Shown piece after piece: positions 11,390 through 25,398 of a stretch of 64,000 nt of DNA (positions are counted from its first letter, which is position 1; every line of letters begins with the position of its first letter). Position numbers and translations under genes: made by a program. Under the pieces are notes generated by a model, which worked only from the letters and a program-made list of their open reading frames with translations, searched no databases and was not told the origin of the DNA. Source of the stretch: Jaapia argillacea MUCL 33604 (taxonomy: Eukaryota > Basidiomycota > Agaricomycetes > Jaapiales > Jaapiaceae); assembly GCA_000697665.1 (NCBI GenBank), contig KL197712.1, forward strand, positions 877,412 to 941,411, in the 5' to 3' direction.

Positions 11390-12826
11390 TTACAAGAAAA
11401 ATGTACGTCTCGTAGTCTCCAACTCCGGCTATCGACAACCCGATCAGTATCAACATGGCACTCAAGCTATCGAGACTCACCTTCCAAACCCACAAATATT
11501 CATCCTGCTTGGGCGGCTCGACCAACTTCTTCCTCCCAGCTTCATCTGCTCCACCTTCTTCCCCATCTTCATCACTACCCTCGTGGCCCATCCCGGGCGG
11601 TACCGACGGCTCCTCCATCAACTCTTCACCATTATCGAATTCCAAAGGTTTGGGGGCCTTGCCAAGGTTTTGAACTGCAGGAATACCCTTCCTTAACGAA
11701 CGTAAATTGAGCGTGAATCTCGGCCCGATTTCTTGTAGAGACACTTTTTCTGTCGAGCGAAAAGCATAACTACACAAGCACGATCGTCAGCCCAACAACC
11801 GTCTAAACGAGGCCAAAAAACCCGACTCACCGATGTCTCCTGAAAAATAAGAAATCTCTCTGGTTATGTAAGGTGACAACCTGTCTTCCTTGGAACTCAG
11901 GTACAGGAGGAAAGAGGGTTTGGAACATTCGGCCCACTGCGTGCCCGAGGCGCGTAACGAAACCGTTGAGAACGAGTTCGGGGTGATGGGGGGTTTGTTT
12001 GGCGTGACCCTTGTATGGCAGTGTTAGAAGGAGAGAAGGGGCAGGGAGGAATAGGACGTACCGTAATTTTGTGCGAGGAGACAATGGATGTTAACTTGAA
12101 ATACGCCGTAGGCCCTTCGGGCAAGTGTACGATCGTAATGGCATCTACCAAGACCCCTTAAGATCAGTCCTCCGAAACTTTGTAAAACCCACATACTAGG
12201 CTTCTTCATATCCTCATTAACAACCATCAAATTTGTATACCCCCTCCCCCCAGCCCAACTCGCAACTCTTCCCATCTCAAAGCCCTTCCCCTTCTTCCTC
12301 CTAATAAACTCTGCTCCCGGAAAGATACCAACTAGCTCGTCACAGAATCCGTACGTCGTTTTCGAGGACTTGAAAGAAGTTGTGATGAGGACTTTGGGGG
12401 GTATTGAAGGGTCTGTGGAGAAGAGGGAGGAAAAGTACGTCGAGAAGGCGTCTGATTGGAGGTCGGCTTGTGATTCCTCGAGGAGGGGTTCGGTTGGAGA
12501 TGAGGAGGTGGGTTGGAGGGTGGAAGTGGATGGTTCTGGTTGCGCGGTTAAGACCGAGGGATCGAATTCGCGGGTGTTGTCTAGCGTTCTGGGGACGTTC
12601 TCCGCTAGACGTTTCTAGGAACCGACTTGTTTGAGGGGATAACGAGTGGGTTAAGGGAAAGTGTGCAGACCTTTTTGGCGGTGGGGTCATCAGCTTCGAG
12701 CTTTGCCTGAGCAAGTCGTTTTTGGAGCTTGGATTGTGACTTTGCTCGTTTGTTCTTTCTGGAGACTTCTTGTCTCTTGATTTTGTTCTTGATGGACGCT
12801 GGTTCGAACCTACTTGACGGGGGCAT
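11390..12826 (-). CDS. RPF1: ribosome production factor 1 (Brix domain)
   Basis: Predicted 391-aa nucleolar protein needed for 60S subunit assembly. Exons are 12671-12826, 12197-12614, 12062-12156, 11831-12009, 11481-11769 and 11390-11428; all phases agree, and one intron is only 40 nt (12157-12196). The N-terminus is basic and coiled ([20 protein letters not shown]). The Brix domain runs from about residue 125, with [54 protein letters not shown] and [13 protein letters not shown]. The end ([18 protein letters not shown]) is the Rpf1 C-terminus with the last 12 codons in a separate exon. An acidic insert (DEDGEEGG) interrupts the domain end. Divergent from the p24 gene 120 nt away. Confidence 0.95.
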
Positions 12827-12946
12827 GGCTGTAGCTGTAACCTCCCTCGAGCAAAGACACTTTGGAAATTTGGAAAAGTTGGACGGCTTTCCCACGACAC
12901 CTTGACACGAAAACGCCAACACCTCCTCTCCTCCTGCCATATCATA
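12827..12946. promoter_or_regulatory. 120-nt bidirectional promoter, RPF1 / p24
   Basis: Only 120 nt separate the two start codons, so RPF1 and the p24 gene share one promoter region. No TATA box is visible. Confidence 0.55.
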
Positions 12947-13777
12947 ATGCCCTCACTACGAATACACCTCTTGCTTCCTTTTTTCTTGCTCTGGGCTGTA
13001 GCAACCGTCAATGCACTACATTTCTACCTCGACGCCTCTGAAAAACGATGTTTCATCGAGGAGTTACCCTCTGATACCGTTGTCGAAGGTACGAACTTGT
13101 TCGGACGCGTGCTGGGTTATTGGGCCGGATATTCACAACGATGAAATGGGTAGGAAGTTATAGGGCGATTGAATGGTCCGACAACGAGAAAAAATACGTC
13201 GAGAATGATAACCTCGGTATCCTCGTTGAAGTCGATGTGCGTTTCATTCCCTCTCGCATTCTATCGATCCCTCACTCCCTCTGCAGGAAGTCGCAACCTC
13301 CGCCCAACTAGTCCGAACCCGTGGACCCCACACTGGCAAATTCACCTTTACGTCCGTCGATTCAGGCGACCATTCCATCTGTCTCTCGACGAACTACACC
13401 ACCTCCTGGTTCTCCTCCAATACCCACATCCGTCTCTACCTTGATGTGGTCGTCGGAACCTCCAAACCTGACCTTGAACACGATCGGAGTCACGTCACAG
13501 AGTTGGCCCAGAAGATTAGGGATTTAAATAACAAGTTAGAAGACATTAGGCGGGAACAGCAGTATCAGAGGGAGAGGGAGGCGGATTATAGGGATTTGAG
13601 TGAGGAGACGAACTCGAAGGCTGTCTGGTATAGTCTGGTGCAGATTGTGGTGTTGGTGGGGACTTGTGTTTGGCAGATGAGGCATTTGAAGGTGAGTAAC
13701 CTGGTTCTTGTGGAGGTGAGTGGCATGGGTGCTGATGAAAGGTATAGCATTTCTTTGAGGATAGAAAGATGCGGTAG
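12947..13777 (+). CDS. p24/EMP24 family cargo receptor (alpha-like, Erp/TMED9 type)
   Basis: Predicted 219-aa type I membrane protein of COPII/COPI vesicles, cycling between ER and Golgi and helping to sort GPI-anchored proteins. Exons are 12947-13088, 13154-13236, 13287-13691 and 13748-13777. A signal peptide (IHLLLPFFLLWAVATVNA) is followed by the GOLD domain (LHFYLDASEKRCFIEELPSD, AIEWSDNEKKY, FTSVDSGDHSICLSTN), a coiled coil (LAQKIRDLNNKLEDIRREQQ) and one membrane span (YSLVQIVVLVGTCVWQ). The short tail HFFEDRKMR has the diphenylalanine and an RKxx dibasic signal for COPI. The start at 12947 is preferred to 12902 because it gives a clean signal peptide. Confidence 0.93.
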
Positions 13778-14067
13778 CTCGAGTATAGTTCTTGTGTCTT
13801 TGTTCCTTGGTTATATCGTATGCGCTTTCGTGGTCTCATGTATGGATCGTAATACGAGGATAGTTGCAACGCCGTATGCTGCACCTAAATGGATGGGCTT
13901 CTGAACCTCAACCGACAGACTCTTGCCCGAAGGCCTCAAGGACTGTGCTGTAGAGCGTGACCTGCCCGTGACGCGTGACTTGACATTCCTTTCCTCCTCA
14001 TTTGCCACACCGTCGAGCTGTCCGTGTGCCCTTTTCAAGTATCACTCCCCATCCGTCAACTGACACT

Positions 14068-17000
14068 ATGAACGTTTGGGTAAGGTCATCTACCGATCAC
14101 ATCTGACTTGAAATAACAACGAATGTCGTGTAGACTGAGCACCGCAACCCCGAAGGTCGCACATATTGGTTCAACACTCAGTCACGGGAGAGTGTATGGG
14201 AGAAGCCAGATGGTACATACTCCTTACATTGATTATCTTTGTATTAATGCTGATCAGAAGGATACTGTAGACCTGAAGACTCCATTTGAGGTGCGTGGTA
14301 TCTGTCTCTAGCTTAGGACTTTTATCGAAGGGTCTCGCAGCGTGCCTTGAACCAAACCAAATGGAAAGAGTACTTTTCTGGTGGACGAAAGTATTATTAT
14401 AATGTGAGATTCTGTCTACCCGCATCCGTTATTGATGATCTGATCAAGGTGAGGTGATAGACCGACTCGAAAGAGTCAAAATGGGATATGCCAGATGAGT
14501 TGCTTCTCCTGCTTGAAAAGGTCGAGAAGGATTCCAAAGCACAGCCAGCTCCAGGGTAGGCTCTGTCCTCCTTACCAACTCACATTCTATAATCTAACAC
14601 ATCCATCAGAGCAAATCTCCTTCCTGCCCCAGGTTTCGCACAAGGACAGGGCCTTCCTGTGCCCATGCAAGGTGCTCTAGTACCCATAGGAGGCACTGAT
14701 TCATCCTCATCCGCACCCGGTTCCCAGCCTCCTCAAGCCCAAGCCCTCAATGGTACAAACGGCGCCGTCGGCCCACACACCGGTGGCCTACCCTTCCAAC
14801 CTGCAAGTGTCCTCCCCGCTCGACCCAACTTGCCAGAAGATCCTGTCATTCCGCATAATGGTTTCACTACTGTTGAAGAAGGAGAAAAGGCATTCATGCA
14901 TTTGTTGAGAAAGGCTGGGGTGGACGCTGGGTGGAGTTGGGATCAGACTATGAGGGCTATTATTACTGATCCGTTGTATAAGGCTCTGAATACGTTGGCG
15001 GAGAAGAAGGCTGCCTGGCAGAAGGTGAGTTCTTCCTCCTCGGTTTTGTTGGCTTTCTTGCTCATCGTCGTCGTTGCCAGTACACCGATGCACTGAAAGC
15101 CAAGGAACAAGAAGAGAGAGATGCCAGGTTGTCGAAACTTCGACCAGCCATACGGAATATGCTCAAAGGCAATCCTCTCGTCTACCACTACACGACTTTC
15201 CCAACCGCCGATAAACTCTTTGCTCAGCATCCTATCTGGCAACAAGCAAAGATCGAGTCGGAACGAAAACTCATCTTCGAAGAGTATGTTGCCGATTTGA
15301 AGCAACGTGAAGTGGTGCGTGCTCTTCCCATCCATATCTCATCCCACTGTTACTCTCGTACGCACTACTAAACTTCGGGAACTCATCCAGACGGAAGCTA
15401 GAGCTGCTCGCTCTCGCAGCATCTCCAAAGTAGTCGCTTTATTCAAAGAATTGGACGTAGATGTCCTGACTCGTTGGCGGAATGCTCTTACGCTCGTCAC
15501 AGAGTCAGATCAGTGGCAGAGTGACGCTGAGCTCCAAAAGTTACCCTCGCTTGACATTCTACTCGCTTTTGAAGATTATAGCCGTGTCAAAGAGAGGGAG
15601 TTTGAGGAGCAGATGAGGCGTGCTCAGGTGGAGAAGACGAGGAAGGAGAGGAAGGCTCGGGAGGCGTTCAAGGTGTGTCTCCTATACCGAAGTCGTCACG
15701 AGGAAAACTTGAAAGTCTTCTCGATTTAGGCTCTACTTCAAGGTCTGGTTGCAGACGGCCAAATCAAAGCCCGGTCTAAATGGAAGAATGTCTATCCTAC
15801 GTTCAAGGAGGATGAACGCTACTTGAACATGCTCGGGAACCCCGGTTCCAACCCTATCGAGCTTTTCTGGGACATCGTGGATGCTCTTGATCAAAAGCTA
15901 GATGCTAAGATGTCCATCGCGGAGGGAGCCATCGCAAGGCATAATGCAAAGTTATCCGCTTCTCAGGGTTCACCAATGGATGAGGACGGAAAGTCAGGAG
16001 ATGGGGAGGTTACTGTGAAAGGCTTCGCTGTTAGTCCTGAGACTAAGCGAGAAGAGTTTTTGGCGATTGTCAAGGCTGATCCGGAGGAGGCTGTTCAGAA
16101 GCTCACTGAAGATGAGCTCCGAGAGATCTTCAACACTGTACGTTCACGTCCTTCTCACGAGGCGACTCACGATGACCTATATGTTATTTTTTGTAGCTGC
16201 GAGACCAGGCCATTAAGAAGCAGGAAGATGAACGGAGACGAACTGAAAGGAAGCAACGTCACCTCCAGGACGACCTTCGCTATGCCCTGAAGAAGCTACC
16301 CGATCAGATAGATGTCAACATGTCCTATGAGGACGTGAGTACTGTTCTTGACATTGTTCAATATGGATATTAATCGAGCACGCCAGGCTGTCCCCCTTAT
16401 CGAGAACCTCCCCGAATACAAAGCCCTCGAGGACGAAGGTCGTAAAGCTGCCTTTGCCAAGTTCATCAAGAGGCAGAAGGTATGTGCTGGGTTATTTGAC
16501 CCTGACCAAATCTTTACTTATCTTTCACTTACAGGAACGGTTGCGAGATCGTGAAGCGTCCGAAGACGGTGCCTCGACCACAAGCCGGAGGCGCAAAGAG
16601 CCTTCGACACGAGAACACCGTGACGAACCTGAACGCGACCGTGGCGAGCGAGAGAAGGACCGTGACCGTGAACGAGAGCGGGATTCTCATCGTGACCGTG
16701 ATCACGAAAGTCGCAGTTCAAAGCACCATCGCCGGAGTGGGTATGACGACCAACCCCGGTCTTCTCGAGAACATGGGGGTAAAGACCGGGATCGTGATTA
16801 TGGCAAGGACCGTGACAAGGACTATTCGTCGAAAGAGAAGGATAGGGACAGGGATTACTACAAGTCATCGAAGCATCATCGGGATTATGAGTATGAGAGG
16901 GAGGGCAAGGAAGAGAGACGGAAAGAGCGGAAGAGCTCGAGAGTCGACTGGGAGGAACCTGCTGTCATTGCGGCTACGTCGCGCGAGAGAAGTACTTCGG

Positions 17001-17227
17001 TCTATCGCGATGAAGCGAAGGAGAAGAGGGATCGACCTGAGGATCGCGTGTTTGATGATAGGGCGGAGAAGGTGCGGATATCGCAATATGTACCAAGTTC
17101 ACCTTACTGACAACGATTACAGAGAGCAAGATATGACAGAGAGCCTACAACTGAAGCCCCCCCTAATGGCGACCATCCGATGGAAGACGCCGTCCGAGCT
17201 GAGACTCCAGAGGAGGGTGAAATCTGA
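14068..17227 (+). CDS. PRP40: U1 snRNP-associated splicing factor Prp40 (WW and FF domains)
   Basis: Predicted 826-aa nuclear splicing factor that bridges the 5' splice site (U1) and the branch-point factors and binds the polymerase II tail. Thirteen exons were placed: 14068-14079, 14134-14212, 14271-14290, 14341-14403, 14461-14555, 14610-15024, 15081-15314, 15391-15672, 15730-16137, 16197-16334, 16387-16479, 16535-17071 and 17123-17227. The first exon encodes only MNVW. Two WW domains ([29 protein letters not shown]) are followed by a Pro/Gln linker and about five FF domains ([36 protein letters not shown] among them). Exon 12 encodes an RD/RE/SK-rich tail like that of human PRPF40, which budding yeast Prp40 lacks. 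Confidence 0.95.
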
Positions 17228-17351
17228 GCTTCAATCCAACGTAGTGTGCTTGCTGTGGTTCATCGGCATCTCCTTTCCATCATCTCGTGTAGCTGTTTCG
17301 TCTACCAGTAGGCAATATTAATCCGACTTGTACAGCTCGAAATGTCGAACC

Positions 17352-17862
17352 CTATAACTCTGCTCCCTCAACCTCTATTGAACCAATCCTCAGACGCGTG
17401 TAGGGTTGTTTGTGCTTGATCGTCCTCGTATAACCCTTTCGCTTCTTCTTTTTGACGATAACCTCCATCTTCCCCTTGGTATGCTCCACAACTGTCGCCT
17501 GCACCCTGACGGCCTCCTGGGGTATTAAGGGCGCACCACGGAGTGTGTATTCTCGTGAACCAAGTTCGTGGATTTCGGATAGAGACAGGATATCGCCAAC
17601 GCGGACATCGTTCAGCCGAGGAACGGTCAGCAGATCTTTGGGTGCGAGTAGGTATTTTTTGCCCGCTATTGCGGCGACAACGTATTGGGACGGTTGTGAA
17701 CGGATCAGAGAGAGGGCCGAGGACGTGGAGGGTGGTGCCGCTACTGCCTGAGTAGACAACGCGCGAGCAGCCAACTGTCGCGCGGACGACACTGTAATAG
17801 AAATGAGAGGATTGAAATATGAACTAAGAAAGAGAGAACATACATTTGAGGAGACTGGCCAT
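17352..17862 (-). CDS. MRPL49: mitochondrial large-subunit ribosomal protein bL21m
   Basis: Predicted 152-aa protein of the mitochondrial 54S subunit. Exon 1 (17844-17862, MASLLK plus one base) carries the start; exon 2 is 17352-17791. The N-terminus (SSARQLAARALSTQA) is a typical mitochondrial presequence. The bL21 core shows YVVAAIAGKKYLLAPKDLL, VGDILSLSEI and the Lys-rich RNA-binding end VKKKKRKGYTRTIKHKQPY with LRIGSIEV. Divergent from ATP1 across 213 nt, which ties two mitochondrial genes to one promoter region. Confidence 0.95.
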
Positions 17863-18075
17863 TGTCTTGCTCAATGTTGGGTTCGACGATGACCACGTTC
17901 AATATTTTCTGAGCAGCAATTGGCTGGTTACAGACTCCGATTGTTGTCGCCGCTGTCTCCGTTTAGCGGCGAGTCCTTCCGGTGTGTATTTGAGGCGGAG
18001 ATTGAACGCAACGAACACACCCGACGAATTTCTGCCTCCCAATTTCCCGTTACCATCTCCTACACTCGTTCCGCC
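17863..18075. promoter_or_regulatory. 213-nt bidirectional promoter, bL21m / ATP1
   Basis: The starts of two nuclear genes for mitochondrial proteins face away from each other across 213 nt, so coordinated expression is likely. It is moderately rich in C and T runs before ATP1. No further motif could be assigned. Confidence 0.55.
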
Positions 18076-20265
<2,190 letters not shown>

Positions 20266-20495
20266 ACTATTATGATGTATTCCGAGTGGGATGAGGGGTG
20301 CTGGTGACCAAAACGAAATTGATTTCGGTCAATTCTATCCCATGATTGATGCGTGAATTATGCATATCGTATTTCTAGAACAAATGAATAATAGATCAAG
20401 ACTACAACCATAAGTCACCACCCCATATATTTTCTAGTCATGGCGATCCTCCATAACGTACCCTCCAACTGTGAGTCTAAAGGAGCCTTCGCGTA

Positions 20496-22634
20496 CTAAG
20501 CTCCATCCCCATCTCCTGGCTCGTCTTCTTCTTCCGCGTAGTCCTCGGTCTCGTCCCCTTCGTCCATGGATTCCTTCAACTAAGGAAGTAGTGTACTTCA
20601 GCTGTCGTCGTCAGATGTCAAAATGGAGACTTACCATCTCGAGCAATTCATGACATTCATTCAAGTGTGCCATCACAATGCCTTGGCCTTCTGGTATTGT
20701 CCCGTCGACACCCACAAACTTGCCGTCCTTTCGCAAGGAATCTATTTGATGTAGGGCGAGTTGGTACTAGAGGTGATTGTTCAACGAGTGGATGCTACTG
20801 AAACGAAGGCACGCACTGGATACAAGTCATAAGGACTGAAGGATCCTCCATACTTGAGGACCTCGTTAAGACACTTCTTCACTGTCGATAGCTTATTCGC
20901 CTAGCAGATGAGGATCTCAATCAGTGCGAGTATAAGAGAGAGAGAGAGAGAGAGTCGAAAACTTACGATCGGCATCAACTCCTCTGACACAGGCTCACTT
21001 GACGATAAGAGTCTGTAAATGAGACCATAACAGCGTCTCAATAAATATAACAGAACCTAGTCGGTCAACCAAGCGCGTCAAACCAATCCATGTGGAACCT
21101 TCAAGGAAACAAGACCTACATATTGCCCATCAGGTCTATCTCCCTCGGAGTCGACAAACTTCCCATCAATCCTCATCTTGTCGATTTCCTGCAAACTCAA
21201 CGAGTAATTCCATAAATCTGTCTCTCTTAAACTCCATCGGTGGGTCAAAACGAGACTCTCCAATTCTTGCCGGATTTGCGTGAGGCGGTCGTAGATGGGT
21301 CGTAACGATGAAGCGACATTCTTGACTTCGTCCTGAGCTCGAATCTCTTGAGCGATGTCGAAACATTCCTCCAAGAGAGACGAGCAGACGGCTTGGGATG
21401 CTGGTACTATGCCACCTGGACCAAGGAACTTGCCATCTACACGTTTCCTGTTGTACACACAGACGAAACCGGAGCCGAATCGGTATCAAGGTGGGCATGG
21501 GGGAGGAGAACAGAGCAACAGTTAACATCGAGTGCATTTGTCTCGGAGAGCCTTGAGGATGAACGAACTCTCCAAGCAAATTTGGTTGAAGAAACGGGTA
21601 CTCAACGAATCAATCTTTCTGAGCTCCTCTTGCAAGGGTTTGAGCTCTGATTTGCTGAAAGTCTCCTTGGCAGCAAGAGCTACGAGCTTTCGACGGAGAC
21701 CGACAAGCTTCTCGTGAATGGGTACGAGTTCCGGTGATAAGTGAGCTAGAGAATCCTCCAGTGATTGAAGGATTGCGTCTGAGACAACTCATCAGCATAT
21801 TACCAAAAAAAGAGGAAACAAGTATAGACTTGCCACAATCATTCAGCTGCCTCTCGAGCAACTTGGTCATCGCCTCTGGGTGCTTCCCACTCTCTGCATC
21901 GTTCTGAACGATCTGGCGGAGTTCCCCCAATCTTCGATGGAAAGGCAACAGATCTGATTCGTTATAAACCGCGGATTCGTTCATATGGTCGAGGATTTGC
22001 TAGATGCATCGAAATTAGTTAGAGGAAGGACGACTCGGGCCCCGCACGTTCAGATCCAGCTTCCGCGCTCGGAGTACAAGCCGAGGGTCTGAAAGCTTCC
22101 GACGGAGAAGTGAGAGATACCCTGTGGGAACACTGACCCTCATCGAAGCGATCTGAGAATAAGTCGACGGAGATTCCTTGGTCTTGCCGATCGTCAAGTA
22201 GAACAAGCTCAGGAGGTTGAAGACGTCCGCGAGGGTTGTATCAAGTCTGTTATTATAAGTCGCATGGTCATCACGGACATCGTTTAATCTTGTCACTGCG
22301 ACGATGCGCGTTGGTCAGCGCAATCTAGGAAGGGCGAAACCGACCATCGATAGGTCTGGGAGCTAAACGCACCTTGTTTGATTATCTGCTGGTACAGCGC
22401 ATTAACGTCTGAAGCTTTGATGTATTCTCCTCTATCCTTCTTGAGAGCAGTCAGACGATTCCTGATGCTGTGGTAGAGGTATATTCAGAGGGAGAAACCT
22501 TTGAGAATGGAGGTGAGACAAACTTGATGACTGCTTCAAGGATAGGCAGTTCTACATGGGGACAAATTGAGCAATAGCAAAACGACTAGATGCAAAGTGC
22601 ACGGACCTTCTTGAGGGATTGTATTGTTGCCCAT
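20496..22634 (-). CDS. UPF0662/DUF2408 family protein
   Basis: Predicted 454-aa cytoplasmic protein of the fungal UPF0662 (DUF2408) family; its function is not established. Eleven exons: 22607-22634, 22524-22551, 22373-22467, 22138-22295, 21834-21999, 21607-21778, 21120-21447, 20967-21056, 20817-20900, 20635-20766 and 20496-20579. Almost all helical. Family motifs are RLNDVRDDHATYNNRLDTTL, LTIGKTKESPSTY, LLPFHRRLGELRQIVQNDA and SPELVPIHEKLVGLR; the internally repeated DGKF motif occurs three times (RVDGKFLGPGG, RIDGKFVDSEG, RKDGKFVGVDG). The C-terminus is acidic (DEGDETEDYAEEEDE). The intron at 21779-21833 begins GCAAGT, a GC-AG intron. Introns 22000-22137 and 21448-21606 are longer than usual and their limits rest on alignment from memory to family members. 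Confidence 0.85.
20935..20954. repeat. (AG)10 microsatellite in an intron
   Basis: Ten AG units lie inside an intron of the UPF0662 gene. Read on the minus strand they give a CT-rich tract between the donor and the branch region. Confidence 0.85.
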
Positions 22635-22805
22635 CGTGTATGGCAACGAGGACGGTGTGAGGGTCGAGTAGAGCGATGAGCCAGCCCAAGGGCGAAAGTC
22701 ATTCTAGTCACATGATATTCATTATTCCCACGGGTGATGTATTTGAGAGTCCGAAATTGGTTGCCCTTGCCCAACAAACGCAGCTTCACCTCCTCATTCA
22801 TCATC
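22635..22805. promoter_or_regulatory. 171-nt bidirectional promoter, UPF0662 / tropomyosin
   Basis: Two start codons face away from each other across 171 nt. The plus-strand side carries a C-rich stretch before the tropomyosin ATG. Confidence 0.5.
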
Positions 22806-23509
22806 ATGGATAAGATCAAAGAGGTCTGTTCCATCCATCGTCTTTGTATCCTTTGCTTGGGCTGACACGCTTTGGCTAGAAACTCGCCGCACTCCGAGCC
22901 GAAGCAGACGCTGCCGTCACCCGAGCAGAGGATGCCGAAGCCAAGAACAAGAAGTACGAGCAGTTGTTGCTGGAGAAGGATCAAGAGATCACTTCTCTCC
23001 AGCACAAGCTGAGCGTCATGGACGCTGAACTTGAGAAGGCGGAGACCAAATTGCACGACGCGAAGCTTGCCAATGACGATGGAGAACAGTCCAAGATGAC
23101 GAATGAGGGGCTAACGAGGAAGATCCAACTGCTAGAAGAGGAGTTGGATGCTGCGGAGAAGAATGTCAAGGAGACCGTCGAGAAGTGCGTTTCAAGTTCA
23201 TATCTATTGGGATTTGATGGGGTGGACGAAGGGTGGATGGTACAGCGTGATGCTAATTACTCTGCGCCCTTGTAGGTTACGACAAGTAGACGTCAAGGCG
23301 GAACACTTTGAACGTCAGGTCACACGTCTCGAACAGGAACGTGATGCTTGGGAGAAGAAGTATGAGGTACATTGTCACCCCTTACCCCTTCATCATCACG
23401 TCCCTTCTTACCGATCTTTCGCGTGTCCCTATCACAGGACGCACAAGAGAAGTACCGACAGTCGAAAGCCGAGCTGGACGAACTTGTCTCTACCATGGAA
23501 GGGCTCTGA
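22806..23509 (+). CDS. cdc8: tropomyosin, 161 aa (Cdc8-like)
   Basis: Predicted 161-aa coiled-coil dimer that coats formin-made actin filaments of the contractile ring and cables. Exons are 22806-22823, 22880-23184, 23276-23366 and 23438-23509. The length equals fission yeast Cdc8, and the conserved block VDVKAEHFERQVTRLEQERD plus the C-terminus KAELDELVSTMEGL are family hallmarks. The N-terminus MDKIKEKLAALRAEADAAV is of the type that needs N-acetylation for end-to-end overlap. Heptads run uninterrupted. Two shorter paralogues lie at 23896 and 28001. Confidence 0.96.
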
Positions 23510-23895
23510 TCTATTCCATGACCCCTATTCACCTCGTTTCATCTCGACGACGCAGCAACATCTTATTAACATTCTGTACCATCTATACTTCACTTCTTTA
23601 CGTTTACGACCCCCTTTCCTTCACTAGTTGGTGGAGTTGGTTTGAGTTCTTGCTCACAGTTGGCATCCTTCCTTATCGTTATCGTTAGAGCATCAATCAA
23701 ATGATTAATCGAGGACTGTCTCTGGAATCTCGTTGATTGTGCGCCCCTAATGACGAACAACAGCCTCTTGCAATTGCGAGCCAAGAAGTGTTTGGGCGCG
23801 CACGACCGAAATGGCTGTTGATCACAGCCTTTCCTCAATCTAATCTTAACATCCCAACCACCACATCCTAATCTCCACCCCTCACAACATCAACC
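23510..23895. other. spacer between tandem tropomyosin genes
   Basis: 386 nt with no gene seen; CT-rich near the end, as expected for the promoter and 5' UTR of the next gene. Confidence 0.5.
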
Positions 23896-24434
23896 ATGGA
23901 AGGAATCAAACGAGTCCGTCTCTTATCGCCCGCACATCACACCATCTAACCACCATGAACTCTCCTCCCAGAACATGGAAGCCATGCGCTCCCAAATCGA
24001 CGAACGCGATCACGCAGTATCCGAAACTCACGCCCAGAACAAGAAATACGAACAACTCCTGCTAGAGAAAGACCAAGAACTCTCCTCACTCAAGTACAAA
24101 TGTAAAACCAAAGCTGCCGAACTCGCAAAGACCGAAAAGGCATTAGCTGAGAAGACCGACAAGTGAGTCCCTTCTTTCGGAATGGGGTTTAGCTGAGGGT
24201 TGAGCGGGTCAGGTTGAACGAGGTGGAAGCGAAAGTGGGTGAGAGTGAACATTTGGCGGAACAGCTTGAGCAGGCGAGGGATAGTTGGGAGAAGAAGTTT
24301 GAGGTAATCTCGTTCTCTCGATTCACTTGGGTTCGACCCATCGTGACTGATCGATCTTGTAGGAAGCGCAAGAGAGATGGAAACAATCGAAAGCGGAGCT
24401 GGATGAACTTGTCGCGACCATGGAAGGTCTCTAA
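23896..24434 (+). CDS. short tropomyosin paralogue, 123 aa (copy 2)
   Basis: Predicted 123-aa coiled coil. Exons are 23896-23913 (18 nt), 23972-24162 (191), 24213-24303 (91) and 24363-24434 (72): the first, third and fourth have exactly the lengths of the 161-aa gene upstream, while exon 2 is 114 nt (38 codons) shorter. The start MEGIKRNMEAMRSQI and the end KAELDELVATMEGL align with the long form; NKKYEQLLLEKDQE is identical. The missing 38 residues are close to one tropomyosin actin-binding period. The frame is intact and the reading phases hold, so it is probably made. Whether it still binds actin is unknown. Confidence 0.88.
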
Positions 24435-24721
24435 TCTTCAAGATTTCACGTCGTGGCCCTTATTTCACCAATACTCTTATCCATCAATACCGCACAGGAG
24501 ATCTATGTTGGCTATGGGATCTATTAGTTTGTTGTATCGCTGATCGTAGTCTTTGCCTCATTGTTGCACGCACCGGATTGTGAAACCACCCCATGGAGAA
24601 CGAACGAGGGTACATTGATCGCAATTGAGAAGAAGCAAGTCCGATGGAGAGTGAAAAGAAGGTGTCCACAAGTACAACAGTCCGTGGGTAACGCTCAACG
24701 CTCCTAGTCTCCAAGTGGTTA
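24435..24721. other. convergent 3' spacer
   Basis: This 287-nt spacer lies between the short tropomyosin gene (+) and the Cys-tail gene A (-). The part from about 24560 belongs to the tandem duplication described separately. No gene seen. Confidence 0.45.
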
Positions 24722-25398
24722 TCAACACACACATGATCCGCATTCCATACATCCTACCAAATGTCGTGAGATTAAATGATAGCAAGAACAACGGCAGGAC
24801 ATACCAACACAAGCAAAGCACCCAGCGCAAGTAGAACATGTCAAACAAGTTGGGTCTTGATACGTTCCTGTGAGGGAGTGAGAAAGCATGGTACAATGGA
24901 GTTGGAGGGAGACGGACTACGGAAACAACGAAAGAATATCATGCAGCCAACAGTGATAACAAACAACAGAACGATGACAACGATGACAATGACAGCTGGT
25001 GTGGTTGGAGGTGTCAGTTCATCCCAGAAATAACGCGATGGTAAAGACGAACATTTGGTGTGGTCGGAGCTGGTGGAACTTGTAGGAGTGTCGGTGGCTC
25101 TCCTAGTCAACTCCGTCAAGGTAACAACACCTGAAGAGGAAGTCCACCCCATGAGATCCCAAACCGAGGAACTGAGGAAGAGGACTGCGAGGACAGATGT
25201 TATGGCAAGCAGAATCAGAAGCAGAGTATATAGTAGAGAAAGCTTCCTCCAGGGGCAGCGACGGACGACAGGATCGGAATCTGGGACCAGCCACTCCGAG
25301 GTGGAAAGACGACTGCAACCAGAGTCACCAGCGTGTAAATTGTAATGACCGACAGGAATGCAGGGAGCAGCAGTGCTGACACGTTGCATAGGTTTCAT
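24722..25398 (-). CDS. two-span membrane protein with Cys-x-x repeat tail, paralogue A
   Basis: Predicted 172-aa protein of no family I know. Exons are 25053-25398, 24918-24995, 24805-24867 and 24722-24753. Order: a 50-residue hydrophilic N-terminus (STAAPCIPVGHYNLHAGD), a first hydrophobic span (LLYTLLLILLAITSVLAVLF), a Ser/Thr loop (TSSSGVVTLTELTRRATDT), a second span (VIVIVVIVLLFVITVGCMIF) and a C-terminal tail with nine cysteines, eight of them spaced exactly every third residue, ending in GSCVC. Introns of 57, 50 and 51 nt have CTGAC-type branch sites. The same four-exon structure and the same tail are found in paralogue B, which supports the model strongly. If left unspliced, the first exon would read on to a stop at 24841 and lose the tail. 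Confidence 0.8.

Noticed and set aside
22000-22138. Reading through the long intron of the UPF0662 gene as extra coding sequence (an alternative exon of about 30 codons)
   Set aside because: Direct joining gives IASMR-QILDHMNES, which fits the family alignment as I remember it; the extra segment has no counterpart.
24841-25398. Single-exon reading of Cys-tail gene A to a stop at 24841
   Set aside because: The three introns have canonical sites and branch points in both paralogues, and only the spliced frame is shared by A and B.
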